Positions 10,611-20,068 of a DNA stretch of 64,000 bases are shown one piece after another (the first letter of the stretch is position 1; each line of letters opens with the position of its first letter). The translations under genes were made by a program, and so were the position numbers. Source of the DNA: Tethya wilhelma. Taxonomy: Eukaryota; Porifera; Demospongiae; Tethyida; Tethyidae. The notes under the pieces were generated by a model that was not told the DNA's origin, did not search any database, and was given only the letters and a program-made list of their open reading frames with translations. The stretch spans positions 2,181,780 to 2,245,779 of the forward strand of contig CAXIPT010000011.1 of assembly GCA_964030475.1 (NCBI GenBank), written 5' to 3'.

Positions 10611-11111
10611 TGCTTATTTCCATCACTCCATCTGGTATCAGTACTGAAGGTGAACAGTATGAGCTGATGTGTGCATACTTGGGAGAAATGTCCCCACTGT
10701 TCTCTTGGTCCCGTTCCAATGATAACCCTCTTCCTAGTGGAACCAGGATTTTGACTGAAACCTCTGCCAATTTTACTTATACCAATAGTCTACAGTTCAG
10801 CCCACTGCAATCATCACATGAAGGAGAGTACACGTGCAAGGTAATATCAACTGTGGGAGCTGTTTTAGCAAGCAAATCATTCCAAGTATACGAGTGACTG
10901 ATCCTGTGCAGACTAACGCTGAACACAAATTACCATATACAATGATCACTACTGAAAATAGCTCAAAAACTGATGGTTCTTCAGAAGGAGATACCAACAC
11001 CTTAGCAGTTGGAATTGGCAGTGGATTTGGCCTGATAATTATCCTGTCTCTGATCATTGTGGCCATCATTGTAATTATAGTCTGGAAACAAAGGCAATGT
11101 CTCAATAATAA
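10611..11111 (+). CDS. Membrane-proximal Ig domain and transmembrane exon of the receptor
   Basis: The exon starts in phase 1 with an Ig-like domain (LISITPSG, YELMCAYLG, FSWSRS, HEGEYTCKV). It ends with a hydrophobic segment of about 23 residues (GLIIILSLIIVAIIVIIVW) followed by KQRQ, a stop-transfer signal, and a donor AATAATAA|GTGAGT in phase 2. The Ig frame meets TGA at 10895, while the transmembrane frame is one base away and runs through the same spot (VTDPVQ). Adding one G to make GAGGTGACT at about 10893 would fuse them. This looks like a 1-base loss in a GG run, either a consensus error or an allele or pseudogene lesion. A Ser/Thr-rich linker separates Ig and membrane. Confidence 0.75.
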
Positions 11112-11236
11112 GTGAGTTTAAACACTTTTAATTTGTATTTGCAATCTTTGTACAGTGTATGTCAGGTAGTAGTAATATACATGCATGCTTGCAATGAGCT
11201 ATATATTGTGCAATTCTGATGTTAACCTTATAATAG

Positions 11237-11540
11237 AGGTGCAACCAAAGATACTTCTGGATTCTCCTTGTCTGCAAACAGAGCCTATAGTTCAGTGATC
11301 ATGAAGCCATCATCAACGGAATTGGAACCAGAATACGAAGATATAAAGATTGGGAATCAGACCTATGATGAGAAACATCTAACCACTGAGAACTTTGACC
11401 TCTCTCCCAATGTCTCCTATGGTCCAGTACAGCGTGGTGCCACGCCCACTGCCACCTATGAGTCCATCCCCCCAGTAGTGGTGGCTACACCAGCTGCTCC
11501 CAATGGAGGAGGGGGTGGGGAATATGAGGTTACAATGTAA
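11237..11540 (+). CDS. Cytoplasmic tail exon of the receptor, tyrosine-rich
   Basis: The last exon starts after TTATAATAG in phase 2 and gives about 100 residues ending in TAA at 11538-11540. It holds several tyrosines in YxxV/I/L contexts: AYSSV, EYEDI, SYGPV, TYESI and the terminal EYEVTM. VSYGPV fits the ITIM pattern [ILVS]xYxx[ILV]; the others are general SH2-type YxxΦ sites. A PAAPNGGGGG linker precedes the end. An extracellular Ig/EGF ectodomain with one membrane pass and such a tail is the plan of a receptor signalling through tyrosine phosphorylation. No kinase domain is present, so it would depend on a partner kinase. Function beyond this is inference. Confidence 0.75.
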
Positions 11541-12150
11541 GCACCCAGGCTTGCTGTCACGGTGACTTGTTTACTGTACGTGTGAGACCATGCATTAACT
11601 TTTGAAAGATAACTGGTAGGTATATGTATCACAGATTGACTCTAGACCTTACACTGTTTGTGTCATTCGTACATGTACACACATCATTGACTGTATACAC
11701 ATGAGTTTGTTCCTGTGTAAACAAATTGTAAAGCAGCTATATAGTACTCTTAAAATTAATGCCCATGCACTCAGAAATACAATGTTGTTGGTTAATTTAT
11801 GTGTCCAGTGCATGAATGTTCTGTAGTGTATGCATTGTGTCTGCATATAGTACATGTTTTAAGAGAGAAAGATTGGCTCTTTGAAGAGCTGATGTTGAAT
11901 TGATTCGTTTGACTGCATGTGTGTACATGTAGCTATATGCATACTGACCATGCCTGTGGTGTACATGTTACAGATATGTGTAATTGGGGGTCTTGGAGTG
12001 GCTCACCAAAATATGTTGGGTGTACAGTTAGAATTATTCTTGCAGGCCTAAGTTGTAATGTGTGTATGTGTGTATTTTAAAGACCATTTCAGCTCTGATC
12101 AGTGCTAGTAACTGCAATAAGGTGCACGCAGGCTAGTTTCATGTGAACTG
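11541..12150 (+). other. Spacer between tandem receptor copies
   Basis: This is the likely 3' UTR of the first receptor and promoter of the second. It is AT-rich with no coding signal. I see no sharp polyadenylation site that I would defend and no repeat shared with elsewhere in the window. Confidence 0.4.
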
Positions 12151-13445
12151 ATGATGTCTGGCCATCCTATTGCTGCTGTTAGTCTGTTAGCTTTATTTAT
12201 TCTCCTGCTGTTCTCTAGTGTGTACTGTCAGAGTACAGGTGAGTGTGTGCAGTCATGTTTGAATACCTCACTGAATATAGTTGAATCCAGCATACATGAT
12301 GTTGAATATTGTTTTCTTTCCAATCATTATGCAGTCTCTTGGTTTTGGTGGTACACCTCTGGCTAACAACATTGAGGTAGTCATCACTGATGGACTGAGA
12401 AATAATGATAGTTCAGGTACACCTCTGGTCTGTACCACTCCCTTCAGGCCATGTTGTTCAGCTCCTCCCTATCGTGCTGGAGAATGGTACTATCCTAATG
12501 GAACAATGGTACCTACCCAGGTAGAAATTTCTTGCAAATGACATGTAAGATCTTACTTCTAAAAATAGATCAAAATGGCAAGATCCTGCATGATTCTTGT
12601 AAGAAATTAGTATTCTTCCAAGATCTTGCAATAAAAATCAAGAAAACGGCCAATTCTCTTGCAAGATGGAAAAATTTTCTTGCGAGTCTTGCAAGAATCT
12701 TGACCTATCTTACCTGAAAGATTCTTGCAAGACTCGCAAGAAAATTTTTCCATCTTGCAAGAGAATTGGCCGTTTTCTTGATTTTTATTGCAAGATCTTG
12801 GAAGAATACTAATTTCTTACAAGAATCATGCAGGATCTTGCCATTTTGATCTATTTTTAGAAGTAAGATCTTACATGTCATTTGCAAGAAATTTCTACCT
12901 GGGTAATATGGGACTGGTTGGGACTTCTATCGTGGGAGAAGTGATGGTGGAGGAACAGAAGGAACAATGCCATGTCTCCTAGCTCTTGGGACCTACTGCT
13001 GTGAGATCCCTCTGAGCAGTCTTACTGATCTAGTGAGATTATGTGTTACAAGTAAGCTGATATCTGAATCAACCTTGAGTGACACAATAAATTAGTAATT
13101 ATAATTTAAGTGAATTGTGTTGTGCTTACTGTTTAGTTGTTGCACGTACCACCACCACCACTGGTTGTTTCTATCTTCCCTTCTGGATCTATAACTGAAA
13201 GAGAGACCTACTCTCTGACCTGTTCAGCTTCTGTTCACGAACTTACTGACCCTCCGACCATCATTGCAATGGCTGGGACCAGATGGCATGACTGCAGTCA
13301 CCTCCTCTGACTCACTGACCATCACTAGCCCATCTCCCACCTCCACTAGACTACAGTTTGATCCACTACAATCATCACATGAAGGGAACTACAGTAACAG
13401 TGGGGACTGTGACAGAAATGAGATCCATTCAAGTCAATGTGGAGG
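12151..13445 (+). pseudogene. Second receptor copy, truncated and split by a palindrome
   Basis: Exon 1 (12151-12238) encodes an N-terminal signal peptide (hydrophobic core LLALFILLLF, then VYCQST) and ends in phase 1 at ACAG|GTGAGT. Next comes the first half of the Cys-rich domain (LVCTTPFRPCCSAPP, GEWYYPNGTMVP), then a 390-bp perfect inverted repeat, then the second half (WDFYRGRSDGG ... GTYCCEIP) up to a donor at 13050. An Ig-like part follows at about 13140-13445, with a frame slip near 13265 and loss of the F-strand Cys segment. No EGF, membrane or tail exons follow. This copy supplies the signal-peptide exon that the first gene lacks in this window, and shows that the family begins with the Cys-rich domain. 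Confidence 0.7.
12514..12905. mobile_element. Perfect palindrome (188-bp arms, 16-nt loop) inserted in an exon
   Basis: The left arm 12514-12701 and right arm 12718-12905 are inverse copies with no mismatch found by eye; the loop is 12702-12717. The ends are TACCCAGG and CCTGGGTA, so the core CCCAGG...CCTGGG is flanked by TA on both sides, as in Tc1/mariner-type insertions. It sits inside the coding exon of the second receptor copy. The two mirror ORFs in the arms are the same sequence read twice and are not genes. Perfect arms mean very recent origin or conversion. A transcript across it would form a 188-bp RNA hairpin. Confidence 0.85.
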
Positions 13446-13531
13446 GTAAGATTTGACATACCGTAGATCGGGAAATTTTCGCTGCTATAAATTTTCGCTC
13501 GTTTAATTTTCGCGAGTTAAATTAGTAGTAA

Positions 13532-13902
13532 AAAAATTAGTAGTGTAGGAATGGGCAGTGCGGTAAAAAGTAGTGGAACAAGGCGTGTCTCAATTTTGGC
13601 ACATGACTATACTTCATTTTTATTAATTCTTGATGCCTTGTAAGGATCCTATAAGTGTCATAAATGCAATGATTAGTACTAAAATATAGTGCCATGCATT
13701 ATGCATAGCTTATTGCATTGGTTCAAATTTCTACTATAATTAGTAGGCTAAGCAGTGGAGCAAACTATAGCAAACAGGTAACTGGGCTGCCAGCCAAGAG
13801 TTGGGTATAAAAAAATGAAGTAGTCATGTGCCGAAATTGAGACACGCCTTGTTCCACTACTTTTTACCGCACTGCCCATTCCTACACTACTAATTTTTTT
13901 GA
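13532..13902. mobile_element. Foldback element F, complete copy
   Basis: Imperfect inverted arms of about 90 bp (13534-13625 and 13808-13900) begin with TAGTAGTGTAGGAATGGGCA and contain a segment on GGAACAAGGCGTGTCTC. Single arms of the same family occur at 1838-1925 and 18535-18630. No ORF. Confidence 0.75.
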
Positions 13903-14716
13903 AATTTTTACTACTTATTCATTCACTTTTTTCAACACTACAGTGGGGAGACTACCAGAGACTGACTAGTCTATACAAAAAGCTTGAGTAGTAGACCCTC
14001 ATGCACTTCATAATGCTGGAAGAGGCTAATGAGTAATGCGCATGCGCATAATAATGCCACGTGGATAATGACCTCTGAACTCTACCTACAAAGATGGCTG
14101 CATTGTAGTACATGAATTTATACTATGACGTGACACTAAGTTTCAAACCTTTCTAGTTTTTGTTTAGGCTCAAACCTTGTATGCAGAGTCAACTCAGAAG
14201 TGGTGGACCATAATAGCAGTGAGCAGTGTTACTTAGCATATTAAATATTATGTGCAGTTAGAGCCTGATGATCCATTCCCTGCATGATGTTCAGCCTATT
14301 GATCTAACTTGATTTGCTAGGACAGTGTTCTCTCAATAAAAAATTATCAGTTTCTATTGTGATGAATGTGTGTGAGTGTTTGTGCTCACTGTGCTGCTCG
14401 CGCTCATATCCTCTATATACCGTGATTGCACAAGGGGGTCCAAGTATTTCAGAGGGGGTCAATTGCCTATGCATTATACTGAAGTATTTGTTCCGGGGGG
14501 TCCAAATACTACGGGGGTCCTTTTACTTCGTGACAAGCACTCAAGTCACAGAACTTAGTGGTTTTGTCAAGTGTGTGTTTGCTAGGGAACTCAGTTAAGA
14601 ATTGCAAGACTTATAGTTATACTGGGAATTGAGCATGTGCAAACAGTGCATGTGTATACCATGTGTTATCTTCTTTCTTTTACATTGTACAATCATACAG
14701 TATAACCATTCACTGT

Positions 14717-16004
14717 AAAAAATGATTGGTTATTTCAACCAACATAGGTAAAGTAACCTTTTTCAATAATAGTACAACTACCCATTAATGGGTAATGTCA
14801 GTCATTTTATGTGAAAATAACAAAAATTAGGTTATAGCTACTAAGTTGGTTGTTTTAACCATCATAGGTTGAAATAACACTTACAATAAGCGGTACAACT
14901 ATCTATCAATGGGTTATTACAGCCATCCTTGGTGAAAATAACCAAAACTAGGTTATAACTACTAACTTGGGTATCAATCAAATTCTTTTGTGGTTAAATG
15001 AATCTCGTTTGGTTAAAACTGCTCTATTGGGTTAAAATGAATGGCTGTATCTAAAATAATGACATCATTACCGGGCATGCTCAGTAACACAATTTGAAAC
15101 TTGGCAGCTGTCAGAGAAGTAGACAAAAAATTCTTGAAAAACTCTTGAAAGAACACATCAAAACACTGTCTTTTGGTAAAAGGAAGTATCTGACATGGTA
15201 AACAGTATTATATTTGAGGTAAGTGACTTGAAATTAGCTTGTCATAACAGCCAACTCTGAGGCTGATCATATGGTCTTTTTTTTTGGAACTTAGAAACTG
15301 AAAAGTAAAGAAGTGGAAAGAGCTAGAAGAAAAATCAAAATTATAAAAAAGATTGAAGCTGGACAACAGCAATAACTCAGTGTTAAGGTGAGAAAACACT
15401 GACTGCAATCACTGATTATCTATGGTGCTTCTAACCTTGTTTAGTTGTCAAAAAAGCTAAGTGGATTAGAAGAGACAGGACAAAACACCAAGAAAGAAGT
15501 AGCTGAGCTTGAGAGGTAAAATTGCTTGTCATGCTATTAGCTAGCAGAAAGATTTTAAAACTGAATTCTTTGTTTTTTTACTTGTAGGTCAAAAGAAACA
15601 GTAACTCTTTCAACAAGATTAAAATACCTTTATACAGACTGAGTTAAAAGTACCAAAACAAAAGCTGTTACAAATCCTTATTTGTGAACTTTTTATCTCT
15701 TGTGTAAGATTACTCAAACCATGATTGGTAGTAATTTTGATCATCATTTGATTAAAGCGAACAAAGATTATACAAAAAAAATAACTTTATATAAAGGTTA
15801 CTTTAAACCATGACTGCTGGAACATTTAACCAACTACTATTGGTAACTTTAACCAGCAAAAAAAGTGTTTAGAACACCCAGCCATTTTAAAGATTATTTT
15901 AAACCACTTATATTTTGGTTTAAAACAATCCAAATTATTGTGGCCTGAATTGCAACCCATTCAACCCAAAATTTTGGGTTATTTTAACCCATCATTTTTT
16001 ACAG
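14717..16004. mobile_element. 1.29-kb terminal-inverted-repeat element with subterminal GGTTA/TAACC words
   Basis: The ends are CACTGTAAAAAATGAT and ATCATTTTTTACAGTG, perfect inverts. D3 and D1 show the uninterrupted site (ACCATTCAGTAC), which gives the limits and a TT overlap. The outer 300 bp of each side are filled with variants of GGTTATTT and AAATAACC. The middle (15060-15640) is single-copy and has short open segments with donor- and acceptor-like borders but no recognisable transposase. Confidence 0.75.
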
Positions 16005-16358
16005 TGTTCAGTACATATCTTAACTTCTCCATTATCACTACGAAGTTATACTCACATGTAACTAGCTGTGATATATAGTGCAATTATATAGTGAATACAT
16101 TGCGGCAGTTATAGAGTGACTGTTTACTTGCTCCGCATGATCGTCCACATAGATTACGACATAACTATGTATACTCATGCATGCTGGTACATTATATGGT
16201 CATCTCAAATTCAAAAAAAATCTGCTGAGCTGCATGTCTATACTCTGGGTAATTAACATTACCAACAAGCTTCAAACTACACAATAATAGTATAAATACC
16301 ATTTATTCATGCACAGAGTACAACACCTCTTCTGGTGAAACAACTCTAGGACTTCCAG

Positions 16359-17311
16359 TTCTATACATGACCACCAAGCTGAGGAATCCTCACTACAGTA
16401 CCTTCCCGAGATATCAGTCAAAGTGATCCTCTTGAGCTTTATGATCACCATGGAAGGGTTGCAGGACCAGCTGCTGGGTATTGTGGTGACAAGAAAGAGA
16501 CCTGAACTGGAGGAGGAGAAGAACCAGCTCATCATGCAGGTGAAGGAAGAGTATATAGCCTATATAGCTCCCCACAAAATATTTGCGAAGGAAGAACCTC
16601 AGAATGAGGCTAGAATGAATGTTCAAGCCTTACCTGCTAATGCTGCCTTTTTCTAACTGAGTACAATGGAAGCATGTCCAAACCGATACTTTTTGGTAGT
16701 CGGCTGAAAACAAGAAGCAACTGAAGCAGATTGAAGATAAGATTCTTGAGGTTCTTTCCACGTCAGAGGGCAACATCTTAATTGGAGGATGAGATAGCTA
16801 TAGATTCCTGAAGTGCTCTCTTCATCAAAGAAACTGTCTAATGAAATTCAAGACAAACAGGTAAGCCCCGGACCAATAGTCAACTATTTGTTTTGACAAG
16901 ACTGTCACAGATTTTTTACTATCTATTGCTTTAACAGCTAGGAAATTGCTTAGGCTACAGAGATCAAGATTGACAAGTATCGTCTTGGCTACCAGCCGAT
17001 AGCCACACACTTTTCAGTTCTATTCCTCTCCACCACTGACCTCCTCAAAATTGAACCCATGTACCAGTACTCACTAGCAAGGTATGGGAATAAATAGTGT
17101 TGTATATACCTTGATTCATTTAAACTTCTGTTGATTCACTTCTTTACTCTCTATTTATTGATAGGTTTTAACCTCTTTGTCAATTATTCTATTCATAATG
17201 CTGAACAGTCTGATAGTCTTGAGACAACCTCAGAACTCACTTCACCTACTCTCTCTATACTGCCACGGTAATGTGTGCAAGTCACTCTTTGAAAAGGGCA
17301 AGGTACTTGTA

Positions 17312-17368
<57 letters not shown>

Positions 17369-17709
17369 TATATATATATATATATATACGTGTACAAAAG
17401 CAGTAGTCGTGTATTATGGATGTTGATTCTTAGCCTGTTTTTCTGCGTTTCACTGCACTTTACCGTTAAACTGAGTGATAGTCTATGTTGGCATTTTTGT
17501 GTTTTCATGTTTATGTTTTCCTTCACACAGCTCCTCTTCTCATTCCTTCTCTGTGTGAACATGTTGAAATATGAGCACGAGTTGGAGGAGGACGAGTGGA
17601 GGTTTCTCCTCACTGGAGGCATTGGTCTTGATAACCCTCACACCAACCCAACTTCATCGTTCCCTCAAAATTCATGGGATAAACTCTGCCTTCTTGATGA
17701 TCTTGAGAG
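16359..17709 (+). pseudogene. Axonemal dynein heavy chain fragment, copy 1 (decayed)
   Basis: Five exon-like blocks with splice sites match an axonemal dynein heavy chain: 16359-16539 (FMITMEGLQDQLLGIVV, AAA5 side of the stalk), 16700-16860 (stalk coiled coil), 16954-17081 (TEIKIDKYRLGYQPIA), 17165-17302 and 17531-17709 (RFLLTGGIGLDNPHTNP, AAA6 side). Lesions: an extra AGTA in exon 1, an ATTGGAGG disruption and a shift in exon 2, and frame changes in exon 4. Exon 3 keeps the HFSVLFLS segment that copy 2 lost. The rest of a 4,000-residue dynein is absent, so this is a duplicated fragment. Confidence 0.8.
17310..17388. repeat. (CA)n followed by (TA)n microsatellite
   Basis: This lies in an intron of dynein fragment copy 1; copy 2 has the equivalent tract at 47303-47385, slightly shorter, so the tract predates the duplication. 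Confidence 0.95.
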
Positions 17710-17755
17710 GTATGCACATGCTCTCACTCTTATACCTTTTGCCTATTGTATTTAT

Positions 17756-18430
17756 CATACGTACGGTAGTACGTATAGTAGGAATGGGCCACATGTCTCA
17801 TAGACAATACAAAATGTTTATCACCATAAAAATCTAGCAAAACAAAGTTAAGCCCTCAAACTTGCTCAAAGTCTCTCCCCAACAGATTACCAACTGCATG
17901 CAAGGCCTGAAACACACAGAAACTTTACTGGACACTCGTAGAGAGCGCTAGTGGGAAGCCACAACAGTGCCACTTTTGTTCTCCTAACGTACTTACGTAC
18001 GTACGTACGTACGTACTGACTGACTTACTTGAACCATAGATAAATGAGAGCCCTCATTTATCTATGCTTGAACACGGTTTCCAGAGAACCAGAAAGTGTG
18101 GAGCCAACTTTGACAGCACAAGGTTAGCCCTTTTCAAGGGAACTACATTCCTTGATACTCGTTTTCATCACAAATATGCCTAAACAAAAACTAGAAAGCT
18201 TTGAAACTTAGCATATAAATTCACGTACTTCAACGTAGCAATCTTCTTGTAGGTAGAGTTCAAAGGTCACTCATTATCTAGCCACGTGGCATTTAACGCG
18301 CATGCGCATTAGTTACTCTAGCATTACAATGCATATAGCTGCTACTCAAGCTTTTTGTAGGGACTAACCAGTCTCTAACAGTCTTCACACTGTAGTGTTG
18401 AAAAAAGTGAATGAACAAGTAGCAAAAATT
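17756..18430 (-). mobile_element. Dispersed repeat R, inverted copy 3
   Basis: This is the reverse complement of 1925-2560, including the ACGTACGT run (17990-18015), GCCACGTGGC and GCGCATGCGC near 18285-18310. A short internal duplication (ATAAATGAG / CTCATTTAT, 18040-18065) makes a local hairpin absent from copy 1. An assembly gap follows directly. Confidence 0.75.
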
Positions 18431-18449
18431 TCAAAAAAATAAACGGTGT

Positions 18450-18530
18450 NNNNNNNNNNNNNNNNNNNNNNNNNNNNNNNNNNNNNNNNNNNNNNNNNNN
18501 NNNNNNNNNNNNNNNNNNNNNNNNNNNNNN
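18450..18530. other. Assembly gap (run of N) next to a foldback arm
   Basis: The N run lies between the end of repeat R and an arm of foldback family F (18535-18630). Foldbacks are hard to assemble, so the missing piece is probably the other arm and spacer. Confidence 0.9.
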
Positions 18531-18924
18531 GAATAAAAATGAAGTAGTCATGTGCCGAAATTGAGACATGCCTTGTTCCAATACTTTTTACCGCACTGCC
18601 CATTCCTACACTACTTATTTTTTTGAAATTTTTACTACTTGTGTATAATAACAACACAGTATCCTATTATTTCATGTAGCCTGTGGCACGCCTTATACCA
18701 CAAAGTCATTATTATGACTATGAATTTTAATTTCAAACATAGTATTCAGCTTCAAAAAGTATCCTTTAGGTTTGCATGCATGTATGGGGTTGATTATAGA
18801 CCATTTGAATTTTCATGCATATACATGTATGCATGCATGGTGGTGCATTATAATATGTCGGTATAGATACATGTATACATGCATACAATATCAATCAAAA
18901 TTATTTTGGTTTCTCCCTCGACAG

Positions 18925-20068
18925 ACAAGAGACGTTTGATTCAGTTCCAAAGGTCAGTTTTTGGTTAGAGTCATAATGCATACTTTTGATTTTACTCATC
19001 TTTTGTGCCACTGAATGACTAACACCATATATACTTCCTGTTTGTATGTGTATGTGTCTGTACACTTGCAGTGGCTTGGAGATATCAACAAGAAGGTGGC
19101 ACAGGTGAACCATTGCCAATCCTCCTGCTGGCCGATAACTGTGACAGTGATAACCCTCAGGTAGATGTGTCTATTCTTGATGGATTCTGCTCTGAACACA
19201 ATATTGCAGGATGGTATGCTGTTAGCTATGAAAGTTAGTTTTACTCTAGATCTAGCTGTCATTGTATTTTTTGTACTTGTGCAGGTATGGTGTATCAGCA
19301 ACAGATGACACAAATATTAGTAAGTTGTTACAATAATTATTAGTGTGTAAGTTATCCCATAGATCTAATATTACCGTATAGCTAGAAATTTTTGAGGAGT
19401 ATAAATTTTGCTGTTTTTGTACCCGCGAAATTTTCAGGATCATATTGCAATATATGGGTGGGGCTGATCGATCCTCGAAAATTCGATCCTCGAAAATTAA
19501 ATCGTGAAAAGTTTGGTGATCGCCTTTCCGTGAAAATTTTATTCCTTGAATTTTTTTAGCTATACGGTATAATAACCCTGTTTTATTATCTATGGTTAGC
19601 CTCATTCCCAGGCTCTAACAACATTTACTAAGTCAGCTGTATAGATCCTTTATTTAGCAGGTAAAAACTTTTGTGGATGGATCATGATACGCAAAACCGC
19701 AAAAGTTATTAAACCCCGTGAAACTTTCCCACTATATGCAATATCGATCACGAAATTCTCTATTACAATAATGTATAATGCACACGTGCTTGCGCAGCTC
19801 ATGCATCTACGAAAGTTAAATCACAAAAATGTTTGACGAAAGACATCTGCAAAAGTTTTATAAAGTGAAACTTTCCCACTGTACGGTATTTCCTTCAAGT
19901 CTTACTCTCTCACATGTGCACATGTATGTATACCATATACTACTATTAATAGCTGAAGCAATGGAGTTTCTGGTTGGAAAGATACTTGAGCTTTCCCCGA
20001 TAATTGATCCCGACAGTGACCCAGCTACTGTCGATACATGCAGTAAAAGAGACAGTATCAACAGATAA
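18925..20068 (+). pseudogene. Rab32/Rab38-like small GTPase, C-terminal half
   Basis: Four exon-like blocks with good splice sites: 18925-18952 (QETFDSVPK), 19072-19213 (WLGDINKKV, then one base out of frame GEPLPILLLADNCD and FCSEHNIAGW), 19285-19319 (YGVSATDDTNI) and 19953-20068 (EAMEFLVGKILEL). The order and the FCxEHxxAGW, SA and EAxxFLVxKIL words are those of Rab32/38, small GTPases of lysosome-related organelles. Exons for the P-loop and switches are not found. The NKxD motif is changed to DNCD, and the C-terminus (TCSKRDSINR) has no double-Cys prenylation site. A 1-base loss in a GGG run near 19106 breaks the frame. It is most likely a pseudogene fragment. Confidence 0.65.
19372..19569. 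mobile_element. Degraded copy of the TACCGTATAGC inverted-repeat element
   Basis: It starts TACCGTATAG and ends CTATACGGTA with diverged AAATTTTC-type interior words; compare the better copies at 30676-30884 and 32755-32954. It sits in the long intron between Rab-like blocks 3 and 4. Confidence 0.55.

Larger units (their letters stand above)
14530..17715 (+). repeat. Segmental duplication block D, copy D2
   Basis: This matches D3 (45650-47750) in order and orientation: the TTAGTGGTTTTGTCAAG segment, the block around CCATTATCACTACGAAG, then five dynein exons. D2 holds an insertion at 14717-16004 and lacks some of the D3 sequence near 14640. Beyond 17715 it runs into an inverted copy of repeat R. 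Confidence 0.75.

Noticed and set aside
12532..12887. Two ORFs on opposite strands encoding the same peptide
   Set aside because: They are the two arms of the perfect palindrome; the identity is a consequence of the inverted repeat, not of two genes.
16414..16656. Minus-strand ORFs opposite the dynein exons
   Set aside because: They are antisense shadows of a conserved plus-strand dynein exon, repeated in both copies.
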